Assembly: GCA_030642635.1 (NCBI GenBank)
Contig: DAOWNK010000227.1
Span: forward strand, 1-5,185
Reading direction: 5' to 3'
Source of the DNA: Pirellulales bacterium
GTDB lineage: Bacteria > Planctomycetota > Planctomycetia > Pirellulales > Thermoguttaceae
Length of the DNA: 5,185 nt
How positions within the stretch are numbered: position 1 is the first letter of the stretch; the number at the start of each line of letters is the position of its first letter. A program made the translations under genes and the position numbers. The notes under the pieces were generated by a model, which was given only the letters and a program-made list of their open reading frames with translations, did not search any database and was not told the DNA's origin. Positions 4,856-5,185 of the stretch are shown here, piece after piece.

Positions 4856-4941
4856 TTATTTGTCATCGGTCAATTGAAAATTGGTGACTGTCCTTGTTTA
4901 ATTTTGTTTAATTTGTTTAATTGGAGTCCGCCAGTTCTGGG
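4776..4941. other. Intergenic junction between two minus-strand genes
   Basis: This stretch holds the start-less 27-codon frame, the AT-rich tandem tract and, on the minus strand, whatever promoter drives the 66-residue gene. TTTTCA and TAAGAC on the minus strand, 16 bases apart, are a weak match to a promoter. No RNA gene was seen. Confidence 0.4.
4871..4922. repeat. AT-rich repeat tract with tandem TTGTTTAATT copies
   Basis: CAATT (4871-4875) and AATTG (4879-4883) form a small inverted repeat around GAA. They are followed by GGTGACTGTCC (4883-4893) and three successive copies of TTGTTTAATT (4894-4903, 4904-4913 and 4913-4922, the last overlapping by one base). The tract marks the change from GC-rich sequence to the AT-richer right end. 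GGTGACTGTCC-type sequences next to AATT runs are, from memory, recurrent intergenic repeats in some bacterial genomes, but I cannot verify that here. Confidence 0.5.
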
Positions 4942-5184
4942 CTATCGCGCATCCATTTTGAGTATTACAACTGTGAAAAGGAGTGTAGCTTTATCCGCTT
5001 CGCTGTTTTGTATTTCCCTCCACAATGCCTGATAGTAACCGTAGTCACACTCAGTTATATTTTTTGCACGCTCTAATAGCGAGAGTACACTCGCATTCGT
5101 ACCATACTCATTCCGTAGTATATTCTGAGTTGTTACAGCCGTGTCCGCTATGTCCTGACGTGAAGTCTCACATCTTACAGCTAA
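4942..5184 (-). CDS. C-terminal part of an unrecognised gene, cut by the right edge
   Basis: On the minus strand one frame is open from the window edge for 80 codons to a TAG at 4944-4942. The start lies outside the window; the only in-frame ATG is four codons from the end. The translation looks protein-like: polar and helical at first (SRQDIADTAVTTQNILRNEY), then ASVLSLLERAKN, an aromatic block CDYGYYQALWREI, and a hydrophobic 'ATLLFTVVIL' before the KMDAR end. I do not recognise the family. Third codon positions are often A or T, unlike the GC-rich genes to the left, so it may have been acquired separately. An 80-codon open frame can occur by chance in AT-moderate sequence, so the call is tentative. 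The opposite strand of the same stretch holds a weaker alternative frame. Confidence 0.45.
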   Translation of the reverse strand, partial: LAVRCETSRQDIADTAVTTQNILRNEYGTNASVLSLLERAKNITECDYGYYQALWREIQNSEADKATLLFTVVILKMDAR

Positions 5185-5185
5185 G

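Noticed and set aside
4847..5032. Plus-strand open frame in the right-end region
   Set aside because: It crosses the tandem AT repeat, has no Shine-Dalgarno and has a hydrophobic low-quality translation. The minus-strand frame here reads better.
5079..5094. Hairpin GCGAG/CTCGC in the right-end region
   Set aside because: It has only five pairs, lies inside the tentative coding frame, and has no supporting context.

Overview
The window looks like a chromosomal segment from a planctomycete or a close PVC-group relative. The evidence is a small protein of a type common in planctomycetes, a secreted ThuA-like protein, and a Tat-exported Gfo/Idh/MocA oxidoreductase with the C-terminal region typical of planctomycete homologues. 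The GC-rich coding style fits. This placement rests on recalled family resemblance, not on a search.

Layout, left to right. A conserved 81-residue hypothetical protein (12-257, +) and a signal-peptide-bearing ThuA-like protein (300-1325, +) may share a transcript. A 199-base gap follows. It holds an AT-rich tandem repeat that starts at the thuA-like stop codon, candidate promoter hexamers, and a 100-base paired-hairpin repeat element that ends exactly at the ribosome binding site of the next gene. The Tat-exported Gfo/Idh/MocA oxidoreductase follows (1525-2865, +). A second paired-hairpin element of the same family (94 bases, with a perfect 28-bp inverted repeat) lies just downstream. Next is a two-gene unit with no gap (TAG then ATG): a stand-alone homocysteine S-methyltransferase domain protein (3048-3917, +) and the 16S rRNA methyltransferase RsmG (3918-4562, +). 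On the opposite strand, convergent with rsmG, is a 66-residue conserved small protein (4575-4775, -). Upstream of it lies a start-less 27-codon reading frame that overlaps its start codon, then an AT-rich repeat tract, then the C-terminal end of a gene that runs in from beyond the right edge (4942-5184, -).

How the genes may work together: the ThuA-like protein and the Gfo/Idh/MocA enzyme recall the ThuA/ThuB pairing of rhizobial disaccharide 3-keto oxidation, and both carry export signals here, so a role in sugar oxidation outside the cytoplasm is plausible. The methyltransferase/RsmG pair concerns methionine or one-carbon metabolism and ribosome modification. The right end, from about 4795 onward, is AT-richer and less orderly, and looks like an accessory junction.

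The strongest unusual signal is the repeat family. Four hairpin copies form two outward-facing pairs that bracket the oxidoreductase gene. The flanks and loop core are invariant, while the three central stem base pairs vary with compensating changes. This resembles REP doublets (REPINs), but no mobilising transposase is visible here.
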